Source of the DNA: an uncultured Bacillota bacterium
GTDB taxonomy: Bacteria > Bacillota > Clostridia > Christensenellales > UBA1242
Direction of reading: 5' to 3'
DNA length: 42,738 bases
Assembly (NCBI GenBank): GCA_949298925.1
Contig: CASFYE010000052.1
Coordinates: 1-42,738 of the forward strand
Position 1 is the stretch's first letter; every line of letters starts with the position of its first letter. The translations under genes and the position numbers were made by a program. The notes beneath the pieces are model-generated. The model was not told the DNA's origin, made no database searches, and saw only the letters and a program-made list of their open reading frames with translations. Positions 39,796 through 42,738 of the stretch are shown here, piece after piece.

Positions 39796-40251
39796 TTATG
39801 CATTTGTTAGGCTTTTGATATGGACTGGGGCAAAAAGTTTGTGTTTGTTTTTTAAAAGTTGTTCATTGCATTCTTTAAATATTTTGTTGATGGTTATTAT
39901 ATGGCGCTCGGCTAGTAATGAAATAAAATGTGTTAAGCTGGGCTTTTCATAAGGAGACAAATAATCAAAACCAATCAATTTGTTAATGTTTTTAAGTGTA
40001 TTTTTAAAATATGCTGATTCCAGGCTATGTCGCATTGCCCTTTCGATTGATTCAATTCTTGCAGAAAACATTTTTGCAAGTTTTGGCAGAATGCAAACCT
40101 TGATGGATTTTAGTAATTTTGGTTCTTTAACAGCAATAAAAATGCTTTCACATAGGTATTGATAGCCTTTTTGAGAAGGTGAAATGCCTATAAATGACAA
40201 GTCTGAAAAAATGTTTTTTTTGCATTTTATTTCTAAAAGGTTTTCTTTCAT
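39796..40251 (-). CDS. Stand-alone Spo0A C-terminal (DNA-binding) domain protein
   Basis: 151 aa. Residues 19-115 match the Spo0A effector domain: IGISPSQKGYQYLCESI corresponds to IGVPAHIKGYQYLREAI, ESIERAMRHSLESAY to SRVERAIRHAIEVAW (recognition helix), and KPSLTHFISLLAE to KPTNSEFIAMVAD. The phosphoreceiver domain that precedes it in Spo0A is absent; only about 18 residues come before. TTAGGAGTCATC gives a good ribosome site, so this is an intact gene rather than a fragment. It could bind 0A-box-like sites without phosphorylation control. No sporulation genes are nearby. Followed by mscL on the same strand after 84 nt. Confidence 0.82.
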   Translation of the reverse strand: MKENLLEIKCKKNIFSDLSFIGISPSQKGYQYLCESIFIAVKEPKLLKSIKVCILPKLAKMFSARIESIERAMRHSLESAYFKNTLKNINKLIGFDYLSPYEKPSLTHFISLLAERHIITINKIFKECNEQLLKNKHKLFAPVHIKSLTNA

Positions 40252-40363
40252 GATGACTCCTAATTAAGTTTTTAGGTAAAACATTAATAGTTTAATTAAA
40301 CTCACAATTTTATCAAAGCAGTTGTATATACACTTTTTGTCGATTTTTTTTATTTTATAATGC

Positions 40364-40392
40364 TTGCTAAAAAATAATATTAATGGTAATAT
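40364..40392 (+). promoter_or_regulatory. Promoter abutting engB
   Basis: TTGCTA at 40364-40369, 17 nt, TAATAT at 40387-40392, then 6 nt to ATG 40399; no ribosome site. Confidence 0.65.
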
Positions 40393-40398
40393 AGCATT

Positions 40399-40980
40399 AT
40401 GATTATTAAATCGGTAAAATATTTAACAAGCGTAGTGGAGAAAAGCAAACTTTTAGATGATGGAGTTTGTGAATTTGCTTTTGTTGGCAGAAGTAATGTT
40501 GGTAAGTCGAGTTTAATAAACAATTTGAGTGGTGTCAAAGCACTTGCTAAAACATCTTCAACACCAGGTGCAACAAAAATGATCAATTATTTTTCCATAA
40601 ATGAAAATCAAGCGCGTTTTGTTGACCTTCCAGGATATGGGTATCATAAAGCAGGTAAAAAAAATCAAGAACTTTGGTCCAACCTCATAGAAGATTATTT
40701 ATTGTATTCGAAAAATTTGAAATTAGTATTGTTTCTCATTGACATACGTCATAAGCCAAATGAGCTAGACAAAATGATGCTTAATTTTTTGTTGCAGACG
40801 GGGAGAAACTTTATAATTGTGGCTACAAAATCAGACAAATTATCAAAAGGTGCACAGCATATAGCAATAAAAAACATTGCGTACGAATTAAATTTAAATT
40901 CGCAAATAATTTTTCCTTACAGCAGTTTGATATCACAAGGCAAAAAGGAAATTTTAGATTATTTGGAAAGTTTGTTTTAA
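40399..40980 (+). CDS. engB: Ribosome-biogenesis GTPase EngB/YsxC (YihA)
   Basis: 193 aa. G1 is GRSNVGKSS at 30-38, G2 includes TSSTPGATK, G3 is DLPGYGYHK near 75-83, G4 is TKSDK near 144, and G5 is near PYSSL. The G2-G3 sequence is specific to EngB, an essential GTPase in 50S subunit assembly. Length is normal. The start follows the -10 by 6 nt without a ribosome site. The next gene, a VTT-domain protein, begins 29 nt later with its own -10. Confidence 0.95.
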   Translation: MIIKSVKYLTSVVEKSKLLDDGVCEFAFVGRSNVGKSSLINNLSGVKALAKTSSTPGATKMINYFSINENQARFVDLPGYGYHKAGKKNQELWSNLIEDYLLYSKNLKLVLFLIDIRHKPNELDKMMLNFLLQTGRNFIIVATKSDKLSKGAQHIAIKNIAYELNLNSQIIFPYSSLISQGKKEILDYLESLF

Positions 40981-41009
40981 ATTAAGTCAAATGTTTCATA
41001 ATAATTTTT

Positions 41010-41723
41010 ATGAACCAAAATTTAACAAAATCAAAAAAAATTGTTCATAGCTTGATTGTAATTTTGCTAATTGCATCGTTTTTGACGTTGGTTTATTTTA
41101 TTCTAGTTTGGACAAAACTTTGGGAAAAATTAAATTCAGTTGACAAGTTGAGAAACTTTATTTTAGATTTAGGCTTTTGGGGTAGGATTACTTTTGTTTT
41201 TTTGCAATTTTTGCAAGTTACATTTGTTCCCATTCCATCGACAATTCTAACTATTGCGGGGTCAATAATTTATGGACCATTACAAGGCGGGCTTTTAAGT
41301 TTGTCGGGCATTTTGCTTGGGAGTGTGCTTGCATTTTTTTTGGGAAGAACTTTTGGAAGAAAATTGGTGGCTTTTATGGTTGGTGAAGAAAGTTGTCAAA
41401 AATGGGTAAAATTTTTGTCAAAGGCCAGATACACTTTCTTTTTTATGATGCTTCTGCCTATGTTTCCCGATGACGTTTTATGCCTTGTGGCTGGAATAAC
41501 AAATATGAGTTGGGCATTTTTTGTTTTAACCAATTTGATTACGAGGCCTATCGGTATATTTATAACTAGTTATCTCGGTAGCGGTGAAATTATTCCATAT
41601 TATGGCTGGGGGCTTATTGTGTGGGGAATAATTTTGGTCGCAGTCGGTGTTCTTATGTGGCTTGTTACAAAGTATGATAAAAGGATAGAAAATTTTTTTG
41701 TCAAAATTTTTAAAAAAAAGTAA
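41010..41723 (+). CDS. TVP38/TMEM64 (VTT/DedA-like) membrane protein
   Basis: 237 aa with about five or six helices. The VTT core is VPIPSTILTIAGSIIYGP, then GILLGSVLAFFLGRTFGRKL (helix and re-entrant loop with Gly-Arg motif), and MLLPMFPDDVLCLVAGITN. This family includes lipid scramblase-like proteins of the DedA superfamily. CATAAT at 40997-41002 lies 7 nt before the ATG and there is no ribosome site. C-terminus basic (NFFVKIFKKK). Confidence 0.9.
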   Translation: MNQNLTKSKKIVHSLIVILLIASFLTLVYFILVWTKLWEKLNSVDKLRNFILDLGFWGRITFVFLQFLQVTFVPIPSTILTIAGSIIYGPLQGGLLSLSGILLGSVLAFFLGRTFGRKLVAFMVGEESCQKWVKFLSKARYTFFFMMLLPMFPDDVLCLVAGITNMSWAFFVLTNLITRPIGIFITSYLGSGEIIPYYGWGLIVWGIILVAVGVLMWLVTKYDKRIENFFVKIFKKK

Positions 41724-42422
41724 ATTAAACAAAACGTTTTTTGTTAATTTTTTTTAAAAAAACAAATTAAACAAATTGTGTTAAAAGCATAATCTAAAAG
41801 CGCATTTTAATTAACAAATCAAATTTTGTGTAAAATTAAAAGTATAAAAAATAAATTGTTTTTTTAAAAAATTTTATGATAATTTGTTTAAAATAAGCAA
41901 AAATTTAAAAAAATAATAAATAATTGGCTAAAAAAATATAAAATTTATTAAAATATTTAAAAAACAAATTAAAATAAAGCGAAGCAACGACGATTATAAA
42001 AAAAATCATTTTGTAAAAGATAAACAAAATAATAGTTAAAAATGAAATAAAGGAAATATATTTTTTTATTTTAATAAATGTAAATAAATCATGTGTAAGA
42101 CAAGGTTAAATTAAATCTATAAAAACAAAAAAACATATTTTTGCACAATGTTTCAATTAATTGTTTAATTAAAATCGCATAAAAATTATATTTTTTTTAA
42201 AAAAATTAAGTAATTTTTATATAATTATTGAAAAACAAAAATATTTGTGGCAAAGTAAAAAAAAAGTCAGTAAAAAAATATTTAAAATACTACAAAATGT
42301 AAAGACGGCAACAATATTTTTTTATACTTATATAAATAGTTGCTAATTATTAGTCTAATTAAAATCATTTGACTAAATTTGGCGAATTATGATAAACTAA
42401 CAGATATAGAAGGAGCGAAACG
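41724..42422. other. AT-rich noncoding gap of 699 bp
   Basis: A long stretch made mostly of A and T runs. A weak hairpin with T8 near 41727-41755 may end the preceding transcript. I find no open frame with a ribosome site, no tRNA and no clear repeat. A probable promoter for the next gene lies at its right end. Confidence 0.6.
42369..42398 (+). promoter_or_regulatory. Promoter of the surface-protein gene
   Basis: TTGACT at 42369-42374 and TAAACT at 42393-42398 with an 18-nt spacer; AGAAGGAGCG precedes the ATG at 42423. Confidence 0.5.
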
Positions 42423-42738
42423 ATGAAGCATTTTTTTAAAGCCGTTTCAAGCAAACTTTCAAATTCAGGTTTGACGAAAACGCAGTTGTTTACTGTGGTT
42501 TTATGTTATTTTTTAAGTTTTATGCTTTTCTTAGGAGTGGTGGTGATTTGGGATCCTATGTCAAAACCATTAAACGATTCGAGCATCGTCGCTGACGACA
42601 CGACTCCAACTGGCCCAACCAACATTGACGGCTGGTGGATAGGTGAAGGCAATTATTCAATAGATTGGTATGTAAATGCACAAGAAATTGAGATCGATGG
42701 TGTTACATATGAACCGGGTGATAAAGAAAATCCTTACA
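42423..42738 (+). CDS. N-terminus of a putative large surface protein (partial)
   Basis: 105 codons visible, running off the window. ATG 42423 follows AGAAGGAGCGAAACG. A basic N-terminus (KHFFKAVSSKLSNSG) leads into a helix at about 25-43 (LFTVVLCYFLSFMLFLGVVVI), then an exported, Asp/Thr/Pro-rich linker (DDTTPTGPTNIDG) and an aromatic segment (GWWIGEGNYSIDWY). This is the layout of an anchored or secreted surface protein. Rest of the gene and its repeats are beyond the end. Confidence 0.7.
   Translation, partial: MKHFFKAVSSKLSNSGLTKTQLFTVVLCYFLSFMLFLGVVVIWDPMSKPLNDSSIVADDTTPTGPTNIDGWWIGEGNYSIDWYVNAQEIEIDGVTYEPGDKENPY

Overview
The window looks like chromosome of an uncultivated, low-GC anaerobic Bacillota (Clostridia-like) bacterium. 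GC is about one third by eye, Shine-Dalgarno motifs of AGGAGG type are common, and TGA is used as a stop (for example at 4880), so the code is standard. Rubrerythrin, QueH, a ComF-type protein, RecD2 and a Spo0A-type DNA-binding domain fit Clostridia better than Mollicutes. The exact lineage cannot be fixed from sequence alone.

Layout. 1-130: hairpin-rich repeat next to a degenerate tRNA-Ser-like 3' end. 0.3-9.6 kb: valS, a lone VirB2/TrbC-like pilin, an unlisted 59-aa Cys-rich membrane peptide divergent from an ArsR regulator, an orphan gene-queH-signal peptidase operon, HU, rubrerythrin, an orphan gene and a sugar-cation symporter. 9.68 kb: an 86-nt cloverleaf-like inverted repeat. 9.8-13.7 kb: a lipoprotein, a GtrA-ASCH fusion and two tandem ankyrin-type genes with near-identical promoters and terminators. 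13.9-18.0 kb: alcohol dehydrogenase, DUF378, DUF4177, a lipoprotein, tRNA-Glu with a truncated duplicate, comF and a small membrane protein. 18.1-19.9 kb: three orphan accessory genes. 20.0-24.2 kb: a YdjI/YdjG-like SPFH and zinc-ribbon membrane system in two or three transcription units, two of which share a promoter/palindrome. 24.5-25.9 kb: a bleomycin hydrolase/PepC-type protease split by a -1 shift at a dnaX-type slippery heptamer. 26-28.4 kb: tRNA-Arg with a partial duplicate, and a lone VirD4/TraG coupling protein. 28.5-34.4 kb: two orphans, DUF975, GNAT, glmS, a phosphotransferase and a zeta-toxin-like P-loop kinase. 34.5-36.8 kb: tRNA-Leu, a 107-bp tandem repeat, cysS-marR. 36.9-42.7 kb: recD2, mscL, a receiver-less Spo0A_C protein, engB, a VTT-domain membrane protein, 0.7 kb of AT-rich noncoding DNA and the start of a surface protein.

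The strongest signals not explained by ordinary annotation are: (i) start codons placed exactly 6 nt after a -10 hexamer with no ribosome binding site, implying leaderless mRNAs; (ii) hairpin-rich repeat islands beside every tRNA locus, some carrying partial or inverted tRNA pieces, with cores shared between islands; (iii) the frameshifted pepC; (iv) the SPFH/zinc-ribbon units sharing a 14-bp palindrome; (v) the Spo0A DNA-binding domain without its receiver; (vi) the ankyrin cassette duplication. No sequence search or folding program was run; family calls rest on recognised motifs.
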